In this document: in pieces, positions 42,950-52,890 of the stretch
Position numbering within the stretch: the stretch's first letter is position 1
Layout: the number at the start of each line of letters is the position of its first letter
Source: Roseovarius nubinhibens ISM
GTDB taxonomy: Bacteria; Pseudomonadota; Alphaproteobacteria; Rhodobacterales; Rhodobacteraceae
Direction: 5' to 3'
Assembly: GCF_000152625.1 (NCBI RefSeq)
Contig: NZ_CH724156.1
Coordinates: 2,968,602 to 3,032,601 of the forward strand
DNA length: 64,000 nt
Translations under genes and position numbers: made by a program
The notes under the pieces: model-generated
The model's input: the letters and a program-made list of their open reading frames with translations, nothing else
Databases searched by the model: none
Told to the model about the DNA's origin: nothing

Positions 42950-43683
42950 TCTTTGACGGCCTTCGACAGGTTCACCCGCTTCGACAGCTCTTCGCGGCTC
43001 TCGACGCGCTCGGAATAGCGGTCGGTCAGATAGGCTGACTGACCGCGGGTGAGCAGGGTGAATTTCATCAGCTCCTCCATCACATCGACGATGCGATTGT
43101 AATAGGGGCCGGGCTTCATCCGTCCGTCCTCGTCGAACTCGTCCCAGGCCTTGGCCACGGAGGATTGGTTCGGGATGGTCAGAAGACGCATCCAGCGCCC
43201 CAGGATGCGGAGCTGATTGACCGCGTTAAAGCTCTGCGAGCCGCCGCAGACCTGCATCACCGCCAAGGTCTTGCCCTGGGTCGGGCGCACGCCGCCGATG
43301 GGGGCGAGGGGGATCCAGTCGATCTGGGTCTTCATGATCCCGGTCATCGCGCCATGGCGTTCGGGCGTCGACCAGACCATCGCTTCCGACCACATGACCA
43401 GATCGCGCAGCTCGGCCACCTTGGGGTGGCTGGCCTCGGCATCGTCGGGAAGCGGCAGGCCGGAGGGGTTGAAGATCCGCGTCTCGGCGCCGAGCCGGGT
43501 CAGGATGCGCGCGGCCTCTTCGGCGGCAAAGCGCGAAAAGGACCGGTCGCGCAGCGAGCCATAGAGCAGCAGGATGCGCGGCTTGTGCGCCGGGCGCTCA
43601 GCGGGAAAGAGACGCGCCATATCGGGGATATGGAACGCCTCTTCGGTGATGTTCGGGGTCTTGGGGTCTTGGGCGTCAGACAA
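42946..43683 (-). CDS. arsH: ArsH, NADPH-dependent FMN reductase of the ars operon
   Basis: A 245-residue flavodoxin-like protein. [20 protein letters not shown] is the FMN-phosphate loop and [20 protein letters not shown] is the ArsH signature. ArsH oxidises trivalent organoarsenicals and reduces quinones or metals. It is the last gene of the ars operon and overlaps arsC by 8 bp. Confidence 0.93.
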   Translation of the reverse strand: MSDAQDPKTPNITEEAFHIPDMARLFPAERPAHKPRILLLYGSLRDRSFSRFAAEEAARILTRLGAETRIFNPSGLPLPDDAEASHPKVAELRDLVMWSEAMVWSTPERHGAMTGIMKTQIDWIPLAPIGGVRPTQGKTLAVMQVCGGSQSFNAVNQLRILGRWMRLLTIPNQSSVAKAWDEFDEDGRMKPGPYYNRIVDVMEELMKFTLLTRGQSAYLTDRYSERVESREELSKRVNLSKAVKD

Positions 43684-44098
43684 GGCGATTGCCCTCGGCG
43701 TCGATGATCAGCTCGCCATCTTCCTTGGCATAGGGGCCGGCGGGCCAGAGCTCGAGCAGGTCGAGCACCGTCTCGGAGGGGCGACAGAGGCGCACGCCCT
43801 TGGGCGAGGCGACCAGCGGCCGGTTGACCAGCACCGGATGTTCGAGCATCGCGTCGAGGATGGCCTCGTCGCTCACCGAAGGGTCGGTGAGACCGAGCTC
43901 TTCGGCCGGGGATTTCGAGACGCGCAGCGCCTCGCGCGGGGTGAGATGGGCGGCGGCAAAGAGCGCCTGCAGCTGCGGCCGGGTCCAGCCGGTGTCGAGA
44001 TATTCGATCACCGTCGGCTCATAGCCCGCGTCGCGGATGATTTGCAGCACATTGCGCGAGGTGCCGCAGGCGGGGTTGTGATGGATAACGATATTCAT
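43676..44098 (-). CDS. arsC: Arsenate reductase, glutaredoxin-dependent type
   Basis: A 140-residue ArsC/Spx-like protein. [11 protein letters not shown] contains catalytic Cys11, and the arginines needed for arsenate binding are in [21 protein letters not shown]. It reduces arsenate to arsenite with glutathione/glutaredoxin. It is the second, unrelated arsenate reductase of the operon, five bases after acr3. Confidence 0.93.
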   Translation of the reverse strand: MNIVIHHNPACGTSRNVLQIIRDAGYEPTVIEYLDTGWTRPQLQALFAAAHLTPREALRVSKSPAEELGLTDPSVSDEAILDAMLEHPVLVNRPLVASPKGVRLCRPSETVLDLLELWPAGPYAKEDGELIIDAEGNRLV

Positions 44099-44103
44099 GG
44101 TGT

Positions 44104-45150
44104 TCAGCCTTGGGCAAATTTGTTGCGGGTGCGGTTGGCGAAGGCCACCAGCGACAGCATGACGGGCACTTCGACCAGCACGCCGACCACGGTCGCGAGC
44201 GCCGCGCCGGAATGCAGGCCAAAGAGGCTGATGGCGACGGCGACGGCCAGTTCGAAGAAGTTCGAGGTGCCGATCATCGCGCAGGGGGCGGCGATCCGGT
44301 GCGGCACTTTCATCGCATAGGCGGCGCCATAGGCGAGGGCAAAGATGCCATAGCTCTGGATCAGGATCGGCACCGCGATGAGCAGGATGATCAGCGGCCG
44401 GTCGAGGATGATCTGACCCTGCAGGCCAAAGAGGATCACCACGGTGGCGATGAGGCCGATGATCGACCAGGGTTTGACCTTTGCGCTAAAGGCGTCGATC
44501 GCCTCGGGCGAGCCGAGCAGGCGACGGGTCACCAGACCGGCGAGCAGCGGCAGCACCACATAGAGCACGGTGGCCAGCACCAGCGTTTCCCATGGCACGG
44601 CGATGTCGGTGACGCCCAGCAGCAGCGCCACGATGGGGGCGAAGGCCACCACCATGATGAGATCGTTCACCGAGACCTGCACCAGCGTATAGGTGGCGTC
44701 GCCCCGGGTGAGCTGCGACCAGACAAAGACCATGGCGGTACAGGGCGCCGCCCCGAGCAGGATGAGGCCCGCGATATATTGCGCCGCATCCTCGGGCGCG
44801 ATCCAGGGCGCGAAGATATATTCAAAGAACAGCACCGCCAGAAAGGCCATGGTGAAGGGTTTGATGAGCCAGTTCACCCCGAGGGTGATCAACAGGCCGC
44901 GCGGCTGTTTCGCCACGCCTGCCACCGCGCCGAAATCGACGCCGACCATCATCGGAAAGACCATGGCCCAGATCAGCACCGCCACCACGAGATTGATCGA
45001 GGCCACTTCGGCGGCGGCCACCGCGCCGACGAGGCCGGGGGCGAGCACGCCGAGGGCGATGCCGCCCACCATGGCGAGCGCCACCCAGACGGAGAGGTAG
45101 CGTTCAAAGCTGCCCATGGCGGCAGGTTGTGTGTCAGTCATGTCGGTCAT
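44104..45150 (-). CDS. acr3: ACR3-family arsenite efflux permease
   Basis: A 348-residue membrane protein with about ten helices. The conserved Cys in [15 protein letters not shown] and [20 protein letters not shown] mark the ACR3 family, which exports arsenite using the proton gradient. Two base pairs separate it from the upstream arsC. Confidence 0.94.
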   Translation of the reverse strand: MTDMTDTQPAAMGSFERYLSVWVALAMVGGIALGVLAPGLVGAVAAAEVASINLVVAVLIWAMVFPMMVGVDFGAVAGVAKQPRGLLITLGVNWLIKPFTMAFLAVLFFEYIFAPWIAPEDAAQYIAGLILLGAAPCTAMVFVWSQLTRGDATYTLVQVSVNDLIMVVAFAPIVALLLGVTDIAVPWETLVLATVLYVVLPLLAGLVTRRLLGSPEAIDAFSAKVKPWSIIGLIATVVILFGLQGQIILDRPLIILLIAVPILIQSYGIFALAYGAAYAMKVPHRIAAPCAMIGTSNFFELAVAVAISLFGLHSGAALATVVGVLVEVPVMLSLVAFANRTRNKFAQG

Positions 45151-45152
45151 TG

Positions 45153-45665
45153 TCAGGCGTCTTTCTTGTCAGTGTTTTGGCCGATGTCGTCGAGTTTTTC
45201 CTGCAGCGCGAGGCCAGAGAGCTGGCTCAGCGGCAGGTTGACGAAGATCGAGATCCGGTTGCGCAGCATGCGGTAGGTGTCGAGGAAGGCGAGGCCGATT
45301 TCCGCCTCGGAGCCGGTGACGGCGGCCGGGTCGGGCAGGCCCCAATGGGCGCTGATCGGCTGGCCCGGCCAGAAGGGGCAGGGCTCGTTCGCGGCGTTGT
45401 CACAGACGGTGAAGACGAAATCCATATGCGGCGCATCGGGGCCCGCGAATTCATCCCAGCTCTTGGAGCGCAGGGTCGACGTGTCGTGGTTGAGCTTTTG
45501 CAGCAGTTCGATCGTGTGGGGATGCGGCGCGTCCTTGGGCTCGGACCCGGCGGAAAAGGCCCGGAACCGGCCAAGCCCTTCGCGGTTCATCACCGCCTCG
45601 GCGATGAGCGAGCGGGCGGAATTGCCGGTGCAGAGAAACAGAACGTTCTTGATGTCTTGGGCCAT
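45153..45665 (-). CDS. arsC: Arsenate reductase, low-molecular-weight phosphatase type
   Basis: A 170-residue protein with the CX5R phosphatase loop in [18 protein letters not shown] and the later [19 protein letters not shown], whose two cysteines provide the disulfide relay. Such enzymes use thioredoxin or mycothiol/glutaredoxin. It is longer than the ~135-residue thioredoxin type owing to a C-terminal helix. First structural gene after arsR. Confidence 0.92.
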   Translation of the reverse strand: MAQDIKNVLFLCTGNSARSLIAEAVMNREGLGRFRAFSAGSEPKDAPHPHTIELLQKLNHDTSTLRSKSWDEFAGPDAPHMDFVFTVCDNAANEPCPFWPGQPISAHWGLPDPAAVTGSEAEIGLAFLDTYRMLRNRISIFVNLPLSQLSGLALQEKLDDIGQNTDKKDA

Positions 45666-45686
45666 GGGGGCACTCCTGAAATGCGA

Positions 45687-46019
45687 TCAACAAGGGCAGG
45701 CGATGGTGTCCAGAATGGGTTGGCAGGCCTCGGGTGCGCCGCCGCAGCAATCCTCCATGAGGAAGGCGAGCAGCCCGCGAATGCCGTCGAGATGGGCCGC
45801 GTAGCGGATCGAGCGCCCCTCGCGGGTGGCGGTGATCAGCCCGGCCTGGGTCAGCACCGAGAGATTGGCCGACATGGTGTTTTGCCGGACCTCGAGCGCC
45901 TGGGCGATCTGGCCTGCGGCCATGCCGTCGGGGCCGGCCTTGATCAGCAGGCGGAAGACGTCGAGCCGGGTCGGCTGTGACAGGGCGGCGAAGGCGAGGA
46001 GGGCGTTTGATTTATCCAT
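45687..46019 (-). CDS. arsR: ArsR-family arsenite-responsive repressor
   Basis: A 110-residue winged-helix repressor. The recognition region is ALEVRQNTMSANLSVLTQAG. It lacks the E. coli ELCVCDL-type site in helix 3. Instead the C-terminus has EDCCGGAPEACQ and IACPC, a cysteine cluster typical of ArsR proteins that sense As(III) at the C-terminus. First gene of the leftward ars operon and its presumed autoregulator. Confidence 0.92.
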   Translation of the reverse strand: MDKSNALLAFAALSQPTRLDVFRLLIKAGPDGMAAGQIAQALEVRQNTMSANLSVLTQAGLITATREGRSIRYAAHLDGIRGLLAFLMEDCCGGAPEACQPILDTIACPC

Positions 46020-46038
46020 ATATCAACGAATATGGATA
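46013..46038 (-). promoter_or_regulatory. Probable ArsR operator
   Basis: A perfect inverted repeat TATCCATAT (46013-46021) and ATATGGATA (46030-46038) with 8 bp between. It overlaps the arsR start codon (46017-46019), so bound ArsR would block transcription or initiation of its own operon. It lies in a markedly AT-rich patch. Confidence 0.65.
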
Positions 46039-46101
46039 TATTGCCCGCGCTGCAAGTGACGTTTTGATGAAGGTTGTGTGACAGGCGGGGTGGGGTGGAC
46101 T

Positions 46102-46129
46102 CCCCCGGAAAACATGGGCTTTCCGGGGG
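46102..46129. terminator. Strong hairpin after tyrS
   Basis: CCCCCGGAAA (46102-46111) pairs with TTTCCGGGGG (46120-46129). No U-tract on the minus strand, so a terminator is likely but not classical. Confidence 0.55.
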
Positions 46130-46135
46130 GGTATC

Positions 46136-47389
46136 TTAGCTGTCGAGCTTGACCAGCGCGTGGCGTTTCTTGCCGGCGCTGAGCTTGATCGGGGCGGCGA
46201 AGGCCCCCGAATCGAGCATGAGGCCTGCGTCGGTCAGCGGCGCATCGTCGAGCCGCGCGCCGTTTTCGGAGATCAGACGCTTGGCCTCTTTGCCGGATTT
46301 GGCGAGACCGGTCTTGACCAGAAGCTGCACCACGGAGATGCCGCCCTCGATCTCGGCAGGGCTGAGCGTCACGGTGGGCAGATCGTCGCCGACGCCGCCC
46401 TTCTCGAAGACCTCGCGCGCGGTGTCTTGGGCCGCCTGCGCCGCCTCGGCCCCGTGCAGAAGCGCCGTCACCTCATTGGCGAGGATGATCTTGGCCTCGT
46501 TGATCTCCGAGCCCGCAAGCGCGCCGAGACGGTCGCATTCCTCAACCGGCAGCTCGGTGTAGAGCTTGAGAAAGCGGCCGGTGTCGGCATCGGTGGTGTT
46601 GCGCCAGAACTGCCAGAACTCATAGGGCGAGAGCATATCGCCATTGAGCCAGATCGCGCCGCCTTGGGATTTGCCCATCTTGCGGCCATCCGAGGTGGTC
46701 AGCAGCGGCGAGGTGAGCCCATAGACCTCATGGTCGATCACCCGGCGGGTGAGGTCGATGCCGTTGACGATATTGCCCCATTGATCCGAGCCGCCCATCT
46801 GCAAGAGACAGCCATAGCGGCGGTTCAGCTCGAGGAAGTCATAGGCCTGCAGGATCATGTAGTTGAATTCGAGGAACGACAGCGATTGCTCGCGGTCGAG
46901 CCGCGATTTCACGCTCTCGAACGACAGCATCCGGTTGACCGAGAAATGCCGCCCGATGTCGCGCAGGAACTCGAGGTAGTTGAGATCGTCGAGCCATTCC
47001 GCATTGTTGAGCATGATGGCATCGGTCTCGCCCTCGCCATAGGAGAGGTAGCGCGAAAACACCTGGCCCATGCCACGGATATTGGCGTCGATCTGCTCCG
47101 GCCCCAAAAGCGGCCGCTCATCCGAGCGAAACGACGGATCGCCCACCTTGGTGGTGCCGCCGCCCATCAGGGTGATCGGCTTGTGCCCCGACTTTTGCAG
47201 CCAGCGCAGCATCATGATGTTGAGAAGATGCCCCACATGCAGCGACTGCGCGGTGGCATCATAGCCGATATAGCTCGGCACCACCCCGGCCTGCATCGCC
47301 TCGTCGAGGCCTTGATAATCCGTGCAATCGGCCAGAAAGCCGCGGCTTATCATGATCGATATGAATTCGGATTTGGGGTGGTAGGTCAT
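46136..47389 (-). CDS. tyrS: Tyrosyl-tRNA synthetase
   Basis: A 417-residue class I synthetase. The start at 47389 gives [24 protein letters not shown] is the HIGH motif, KMGKS the KMSKS motif, [11 protein letters not shown] the tyrosine/ATP region, and the C-terminus is an S4 RNA-binding domain ([13 protein letters not shown]). The frame is open far upstream, but that part is antisense to anmK and not coding. Confidence 0.95.
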   Translation of the reverse strand: MTYHPKSEFISIMISRGFLADCTDYQGLDEAMQAGVVPSYIGYDATAQSLHVGHLLNIMMLRWLQKSGHKPITLMGGGTTKVGDPSFRSDERPLLGPEQIDANIRGMGQVFSRYLSYGEGETDAIMLNNAEWLDDLNYLEFLRDIGRHFSVNRMLSFESVKSRLDREQSLSFLEFNYMILQAYDFLELNRRYGCLLQMGGSDQWGNIVNGIDLTRRVIDHEVYGLTSPLLTTSDGRKMGKSQGGAIWLNGDMLSPYEFWQFWRNTTDADTGRFLKLYTELPVEECDRLGALAGSEINEAKIILANEVTALLHGAEAAQAAQDTAREVFEKGGVGDDLPTVTLSPAEIEGGISVVQLLVKTGLAKSGKEAKRLISENGARLDDAPLTDAGLMLDSGAFAAPIKLSAGKKRHALVKLDS

Positions 47390-47452
47390 GGTGCTTGTCC
47401 CAGCTTGGTTTGCGCGGCATGTATAGGGATGTAACAGGCGAAGGAAAAGGCC

Positions 47453-48577
47453 ATGTTGGGGCCGGGGATCATCAGGGCGCTGGGCGCCATGTCGGGGACG
47501 TCGCTGGACGGGGTGGACGTGGCCGCGCTCGACACCGATGGCGAGCGGATCGCAGGCTTTGGCCCGAGCGGCTATCGCCCTTACGAGCCAGCCGAAGAGG
47601 CAGCTCTGCGCGCCGCTCTGGGCCGCTGGCCGGGCGACGATCTGGCGGCCGCCGAAGAGGTGGTGATGCGCGCCCATATCGAGGCGCTCTCGGAGATCGA
47701 GGCCGATCTCGTGGGGTTTCACGGCCAGACCCTTGCCCATGAGCCGCAGGGGCGCGGCACCCATCAGCTCGGCGATGGCGCGGCGCTGGCCGAGGGTTTG
47801 GGCCGTCCGGTGGTCTGGGATTTCCGCAGCGCCGATGTGCGGCTCGGCGGCGAGGGCGCGCCGCTGGCGCCCTTCTACCATTTCGCCTGCGCCAAATATA
47901 TCGCGGCCAAAGCGCCGCTCGGCTTCCTCAATCTCGGCGGGGTTGGCAATCTGACCTGGGTCGACCCGCGCCATGACCGGCCCGAGGCCGAAGGCGCGCT
48001 TCTGGCCTTTGACACCGGGCCCGCCAATGCGCCGGTCAATGACCTGATGATGGCGCGGCGCGGCGAGCCTTTTGATCGCGACGGGGCGCTGGCGCGGCAG
48101 GGCCGGGTGGTCGATGGCGCGCTCGAGCTGTTCCTCGAAGAGCCTTTTTTCTACCGGATGCCGCCCAAGTCGCTCGACCGCGATGCCTTTGCCGACATGA
48201 TCGCGCTGGTGGGCGAGCTGAGCGATGCCGATGCCGCCGCGACCCTCACCGCGATGGCCGCGACCGGGGTGCTCAAGGCGATGGAGCATTGCCCGAGCCC
48301 GCCGGAGCGGATGCTGGTGACGGGCGGCGGGCGGCGCAACCCGGTGATGATGGAGATGCTGCGCGCGGCGCTCGATTGCCCGGTCGAGCCGGTCGAGGCG
48401 GTGGGGCTCGATGGCGACATGCTCGAGGCGCAGGCCTTTGCCTTTCTCGCGGTGCGGGTGGCGCGCGGCCTGCCGACCTCCTGTCCCGGCACCACCGGGG
48501 TGCGGGCGGCGGTCTCGGGCGGCACGCTGAGCCGGCCAAGCGCCGAGGGGCCGGAGGCCGTGGCCCATGCGATGTGA
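47453..48577 (+). CDS. anmK: Anhydro-N-acetylmuramic acid kinase
   Basis: A 374-residue kinase for recycling cell-wall anhydro-MurNAc to MurNAc-6-phosphate. [20 protein letters not shown] is the ATP-binding start; [13 protein letters not shown] and [10 protein letters not shown] follow. It is divergent from tyrS across 63 bp, and its last 11 bp overlap the next gene. Confidence 0.94.
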   Translation: MLGPGIIRALGAMSGTSLDGVDVAALDTDGERIAGFGPSGYRPYEPAEEAALRAALGRWPGDDLAAAEEVVMRAHIEALSEIEADLVGFHGQTLAHEPQGRGTHQLGDGAALAEGLGRPVVWDFRSADVRLGGEGAPLAPFYHFACAKYIAAKAPLGFLNLGGVGNLTWVDPRHDRPEAEGALLAFDTGPANAPVNDLMMARRGEPFDRDGALARQGRVVDGALELFLEEPFFYRMPPKSLDRDAFADMIALVGELSDADAAATLTAMAATGVLKAMEHCPSPPERMLVTGGGRRNPVMMEMLRAALDCPVEPVEAVGLDGDMLEAQAFAFLAVRVARGLPTSCPGTTGVRAAVSGGTLSRPSAEGPEAVAHAM

Positions 48578-49295
48578 TCTCGACGCAGGCGCCGGTGGTG
48601 GCGCACGGCTGGGGCTCATCGTGCTGAGCACCGATGAATCGCTCGAACATGAGATGGGGCAGATCGCGCAGGGCCGGGTGAATATGCTGCACAGCCGCAT
48701 CCCGTCGATCCCCGAGGTCACGCCCGAGACGCTGCGCGTCATGGCCGGTCATATGACCGGGGTGGCCGAGCTGTTGCCACAGGGGCTGGCGGCGCTGGGC
48801 TATGGCTGCACCTCGGGCTCGGTGATGATCGGCGGCGACGAGGTGGCGCGGCTCATTCAGCTGGCGCATCCCGGTGTGCCGGTGACCAACCCGATGCAGG
48901 CGGTGATCAAGGGCCTCAAGGCGCTCGGCGCGCAAAGGATCGCGCTGGTGAGCCCCTATCTGCCCTCGGTCACCGCGCCGATGCGGGCGCATATGGCCGA
49001 CCATGGCATCGAGGTGATCCACGAGATCAGCTTTGGCGAGGGCGACGATCGGCGCGTGGCGCGGATCAGCGAGGCGAGCACCCGCGCCGCGATGCTCAAA
49101 GCGGGGCGTGCCAAGGGCGTCGAGGCGGTGTTTTCAAGCTGCACCAACCTGCGCAGCTTTGGCGTGATCGAGGCGGTGGAGGCGGCGCTCGACCTGCCGG
49201 TGATCAGCTCGAACCTGGCGCTCGGCTGGGATCTGATGCGGCTCGGCGGGCAGGCGGCGCGGGGCTGGGGGCCGGGGCGGCTCTTCCAGCTCTGA
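48567..49295 (+). CDS. Asp/Glu racemase-superfamily protein (maleate isomerase/arylmalonate decarboxylase-like)
   Basis: A 242-residue protein. It shows two cysteine motifs expected of the superfamily: [15 protein letters not shown] and [34 protein letters not shown] is also typical. Relatives include maleate isomerase, arylmalonate decarboxylase and Asp/Glu racemases. The 11-bp overlap with anmK suggests co-translation, but no clear metabolic link is visible. Substrate unknown. Confidence 0.8.
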   Translation: MRCDLDAGAGGGARLGLIVLSTDESLEHEMGQIAQGRVNMLHSRIPSIPEVTPETLRVMAGHMTGVAELLPQGLAALGYGCTSGSVMIGGDEVARLIQLAHPGVPVTNPMQAVIKGLKALGAQRIALVSPYLPSVTAPMRAHMADHGIEVIHEISFGEGDDRRVARISEASTRAAMLKAGRAKGVEAVFSSCTNLRSFGVIEAVEAALDLPVISSNLALGWDLMRLGGQAARGWGPGRLFQL

Positions 49296-49323
49296 GCCTC
49301 TTTCTGGTTTCAAATACCCAAAC
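49296..49323. repeat. Dispersed intergenic motif, copy 2
   Basis: GCCTCTTTCTGGTTT then CAAATACCCAAA. It differs from the copy at 36552 by a shift of one T/C and also sits between convergent gene ends. Confidence 0.65.
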
Positions 49324-49344
49324 CCGGGCGGCGGGCCTCAGGCG

Positions 49345-50172
49345 TTACAGCCCTTCGGTTTTCGCCCGGTTCCACAGCGCGTCCATCTCTTCGAGACCGC
49401 TGTCTTGCGGGCACCGGCCGTCTTCGGCCAAGAGCGCCTCGATCCGTTCGAACCGGCGGGTGAATTTCGCATTGGCGCGGCGCAGCGCCGCCTCGGGATC
49501 GACATCGAGATGGCGGGCGAGATTGGCCATCACGAAAAGCAGATCGCCCAGTTCCTCTTCGATCTTGTCTTGCGGCAGGCTCTCGGCGGCTTCGTGCAGC
49601 TCCTGTGCCTCTTCGACGATTTTGTCGAGCACTTGCGCGCGTTCGGGCCAGTCAAACCCCACCCGCGCCGCGCGTTTTTGCAGCTTGAGCGCCCGCAACA
49701 GCGCCGGAAGCCCCACCGCGACCCCATCGAGCGTGCCGGTCTGCGCCTTGGCGGCGCGTTCGGCGGCCTTGATCGCCTCCCAGTCGCGGGTCTGTTGTTC
49801 GGCGGATTTGTCGCGGCTCTCGTCGCCGAACACATGCGGGTGGCGGTCATACATCTTCTGCGCCACGTCGCCCGCCACATCGCGATAGGCAAAGAGCCCA
49901 CGGTCGGCGGCGATCTGGGAATGGAACACCACTTGCAACAAGAGATCGCCGAGCTCGCCGCGCAGCTCGTCCCAGGCCTCGCGCTCGATGGCGTCCGCCA
50001 CCTCATAGGCCTCTTCGATCGTATAGGGGGCGATCGTGTCGAAATCCTGCTCGATATCCCAAGGGCAGCCGGCCTCGGGGTCGCGCAGGGCGCGCATGAT
50101 CGCCAGCAGCCGCTCCGTGGGGTCGCTATCGGGGTCCGAGACGAGATCGGAGGGAGTTGCCATTGCCGTCAC
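49345..50172 (-). CDS. mazG: Nucleoside triphosphate pyrophosphohydrolase MazG
   Basis: A 275-residue all-alpha NTP pyrophosphatase. Two MazG repeats are visible: CPWDIEQDFDTIAPYTIEEA with ELGDLLLQVVFHSQIA, and VEEAQELHEAAESL with EELGDLLFVMANLARHL, each with the EExxE...D metal ligands. It hydrolyses non-canonical or excess NTPs. ATG 50163 is an alternative start. Confidence 0.94.
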   Translation of the reverse strand: MTAMATPSDLVSDPDSDPTERLLAIMRALRDPEAGCPWDIEQDFDTIAPYTIEEAYEVADAIEREAWDELRGELGDLLLQVVFHSQIAADRGLFAYRDVAGDVAQKMYDRHPHVFGDESRDKSAEQQTRDWEAIKAAERAAKAQTGTLDGVAVGLPALLRALKLQKRAARVGFDWPERAQVLDKIVEEAQELHEAAESLPQDKIEEELGDLLFVMANLARHLDVDPEAALRRANAKFTRRFERIEALLAEDGRCPQDSGLEEMDALWNRAKTEGL

Positions 50173-50224
50173 CGCGTGGTTGATGTTGGGCGCACCCTAC
50201 CAATGGGGCGAGAGGAGTCCAGCC

Positions 50225-51400
50225 ATGGCCGTGATCAATCGTATCGCAGGGTTTGCCGAGGAGATGGCAGGCTGGCGCCAACATATCCATGCCAATCCCG
50301 AAATCGGCTTTGACTGTCATCAGACGGCGGGGTTCGTGGTCGAGCGGCTGCGCGAGTTCGGCATCACCGAGATCGAGACGGGCGTCGCCGAGAGCGGCGT
50401 CGTGGCGGTGATCGAGGGGCAGGGCGCAGATGCGCCGGATGCCCCCGTCATCGGGCTGCGGGCCGATATGGATGCGCTGCCGATGGAGGACCGGACCGGG
50501 GCGCCCTATGCGGCAGTGGGCCGTGGGGCGAGCCATGCCTGTGGCCATGACGGGCATACGGCCATGTTGCTCGGCGCGGCGAAATACCTCGCCGAGACGC
50601 GGGCCTTTCAAGGCCGTGTCGTGCTGATCTTTCAGCCCGCCGAAGAGGGGCCGGGCGGGGCCGATGTGATGGTGCGTGAAGGGGTGCTCGACCGTTATGG
50701 GATCGAGCAGGTCTTTGCGCTGCACACGTTGCCGGGGGTCGAGGCGGGCGGGTTCTACACCGCGCCGGGGCCGATCATGGCGGCGGTGGACACGTTCTAT
50801 ATCGACATCAAGGGGGTGGGCGGTCATGGCGCCTATCCGCAGGAGACCCGCGATCCGGTGGTCGCCGCCTGCGGCATGGTGCAGGCCATTCAGACCATCG
50901 TCAGCCGCAACCACGATACCCGCCAGAGCCTCGTGGTGACCGTGGCGCAGATCAAGACCGGCAGCGCCGACAATGTGATCCCCGAGACCGCCTATATCGA
51001 CGGCACCATCCGCACCTTCGACAAGGGCGTGCAGGAGATGGTGCATCGCCGCCTGTCAGAGATCGTCGCGGGGCAGGCCGCCGCCTATGGCGTCGAGGCC
51101 GAGCTGCGCATCGATCTGGGCTATCCGGCGACGGTGAATGATCCCGAGGCGGTCGAGCTGGCCGCCGGGGTGGCGCGGGGCGTGGCAGGGGCGGCGCCGG
51201 TGATCACCGACCGCCCACGCGAGATGGGGGCCGAGGATTTTTCCTATATGTTGGAACAGCGCCCCGGGGCCTATCTCTTTATCGGGCAGGGCGAGGCACC
51301 GGGGCTGCACAATCCGGCGTTCAATTTCAACGATGAGATCGCGCCGGTTGGGGCGAGTTTCTTTGCGCGGCTCGTGGAGACCGCGCAGCCGCCGCGCTGA
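50225..51400 (+). CDS. M20-family amidohydrolase (hippurate hydrolase/N-acyl amino acid deacylase-like)
   Basis: A 391-residue metallopeptidase-fold amidohydrolase. The start at 50225 is chosen by the nearby GAGAGGAG and the family-typical MAVINRIAGFAEEMAGWRQH. Metal and catalytic residues are in RADMDALPMEDRTG and HACGHDGHTAMLLGAAKYL, and EEGPGGADVMVREG is the second motif. Family members cleave N-acyl or N-benzoyl amino acids. The agmatinase-like gene follows on the same strand, so they may work on related nitrogen compounds. Confidence 0.9.
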   Translation: MAVINRIAGFAEEMAGWRQHIHANPEIGFDCHQTAGFVVERLREFGITEIETGVAESGVVAVIEGQGADAPDAPVIGLRADMDALPMEDRTGAPYAAVGRGASHACGHDGHTAMLLGAAKYLAETRAFQGRVVLIFQPAEEGPGGADVMVREGVLDRYGIEQVFALHTLPGVEAGGFYTAPGPIMAAVDTFYIDIKGVGGHGAYPQETRDPVVAACGMVQAIQTIVSRNHDTRQSLVVTVAQIKTGSADNVIPETAYIDGTIRTFDKGVQEMVHRRLSEIVAGQAAAYGVEAELRIDLGYPATVNDPEAVELAAGVARGVAGAAPVITDRPREMGAEDFSYMLEQRPGAYLFIGQGEAPGLHNPAFNFNDEIAPVGASFFARLVETAQPPR

Positions 51401-51428
51401 GGCAGGGCAGCACGACAGACACCAAACA

Positions 51429-51458
51429 CAACACAGACACCCAGAACACAGATACCCA
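51429..51458 (+). repeat. Two tandem 15-bp copies before the agmatinase gene
   Basis: AACACAGACACCCAG is followed at once by AACACAGATACCCAG. It lies in the 74-bp gap between the amidohydrolase and agmatinase genes, just upstream of the ribosome site GGGAGGAACGGG. Confidence 0.8.
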
Positions 51459-51474
51459 GAGGGAGGAACGGGAC

Positions 51475-52446
51475 ATGGCGTTGGAAGATGCGAAAACGCA
51501 AGTGGATCAGGCCTTTACGCGCGACAGTTTGCGCGGGCTTTCGGCGGAGAACGCCTTTGGCGGGGCCACCTCCTTTTTGCGCCGACGCTATCGCAAGGAC
51601 CTCGCGGGCGTGCAGCTCGCCATCACCGGTGTGCCCTTTGATCAGGCGGTGACCAACCGGCCCGGCACGCGGCTCGGTCCCCGCGCTGTGCGCGAGGCGA
51701 GCACGCTTCAGCCCTTTGACGCGCCCTATGGCTGGGACGGGTTCAGCCCGCTCGAAGAGCTCGATATTGTGGATTATGGCGATCTGGCCTTTGACTATGC
51801 CAATGTGCCGGCCTTTCCCGCAGCGCTCACCGCGCATATCAAGGGCATTCTCGATCAGGGCGCGGCGAGCATCGCCATTGGCGGCGATCACTATATCTCT
51901 TTCCCGATCCTGCGCGCCTATGCGGAGAAATTCGGCAAGCTGTCGCTGCTGCATTTTGATGCCCATAGCGACACCTGGCCCGATGACGACATGGACCGGG
52001 TCGACCATGGCACGATGTTCTACAAGGCGGTGAAATCGGGGCTGATCGATCCCGCGACCTCGGTGCAGGTGGGCATTCGGACGGTCAATGAGGACACGCT
52101 CGGCGTCAATACGATCGACGCGCGGGAGGTGCATGAGAGCGGCCCCGCGGCGGTGGCGCAGAAGATCAAGAAAATCCTCGGCGACCGTCCCACCTATGTC
52201 ACCTTTGACATCGACGCGCTCGACCCGGCCTATGCGCCGGGCACCGGCACGCCGGTCTGGGGCGGGTTGACCAGCGCGCAGGCGGCGATCATGCTGCGCG
52301 ACATTGCGGGGATCAACATGGTGGGCGGCGATGTGGTCGAAGTCTCGCCCCCCTATGACACCACGGGCGCCACGGCGGTGGCGGGGGCGCATGTGGCGAT
52401 GGAGCTCATCTGTCTGTGGGGCTGGACCCGCCGCAAGGGGGCGTGA
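51475..52446 (+). CDS. speB: Agmatinase-family ureohydrolase
   Basis: A 323-residue manganese ureohydrolase. GGDHYISFP, HFDAHSDTWPDD and TFDIDALDPAYAPGTGTP supply the metal ligands. It resembles agmatinase (agmatine to putrescine and urea), but close family members act on guanidinobutyrate, guanidinopropionate or guanidine, so the substrate is not certain. Confidence 0.9.
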   Translation: MALEDAKTQVDQAFTRDSLRGLSAENAFGGATSFLRRRYRKDLAGVQLAITGVPFDQAVTNRPGTRLGPRAVREASTLQPFDAPYGWDGFSPLEELDIVDYGDLAFDYANVPAFPAALTAHIKGILDQGAASIAIGGDHYISFPILRAYAEKFGKLSLLHFDAHSDTWPDDDMDRVDHGTMFYKAVKSGLIDPATSVQVGIRTVNEDTLGVNTIDAREVHESGPAAVAQKIKKILGDRPTYVTFDIDALDPAYAPGTGTPVWGGLTSAQAAIMLRDIAGINMVGGDVVEVSPPYDTTGATAVAGAHVAMELICLWGWTRRKGA

Positions 52447-52479
52447 GGCCTTGGGCCGCAGACCCTTGGGGCGCGAGCG

Positions 52480-52890
52480 ATGATGAAGCTCTCGCTGCTG
52501 ATCGGGCTGGCGTTGCTGGCGGCGTTTCTCTGGGTGCGGCTGGCGCCCAGCGATCCGGCGCGTTGGCATCAACTGCCCGATCCAGAGCCCGCGCCGCGCG
52601 GGCCGGGCCATGTCTTGGCCCGGCTGGAGGCCCAAGCGGGCCATATGGCGGCGCTTGACGCGATCATTCGTGACACGGCGCGCACCCGGGTCCTTGCCGG
52701 ATCGCTGGAGGAGGGGATGATCACCTATGTGACCCGGTCGAAATGGTGGGGATTTCCCGATTACACCACGCTGGCGCGGCGCGGGGATGACCTCGTCCTT
52801 TATGCGCGGCTCAGGTTCGGCGCATCAGATTTTGGCGTCAACGCCGCCCGTGTCGGGAAATGGCGCGGGCGTCTCGGGCAGGGCGGATGA
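52480..52890 (+). CDS. DUF1499-family membrane-anchored protein
   Basis: A 136-residue protein with an N-terminal membrane anchor (LSLLIGLALLAAFLWVRLAP) and the DUF1499 core ([32 protein letters not shown]). Function unknown. Its last 66 bp overlap the convergent gene at 52825-53118. Confidence 0.8.
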   Translation: MMKLSLLIGLALLAAFLWVRLAPSDPARWHQLPDPEPAPRGPGHVLARLEAQAGHMAALDAIIRDTARTRVLAGSLEEGMITYVTRSKWWGFPDYTTLARRGDDLVLYARLRFGASDFGVNAARVGKWRGRLGQGG

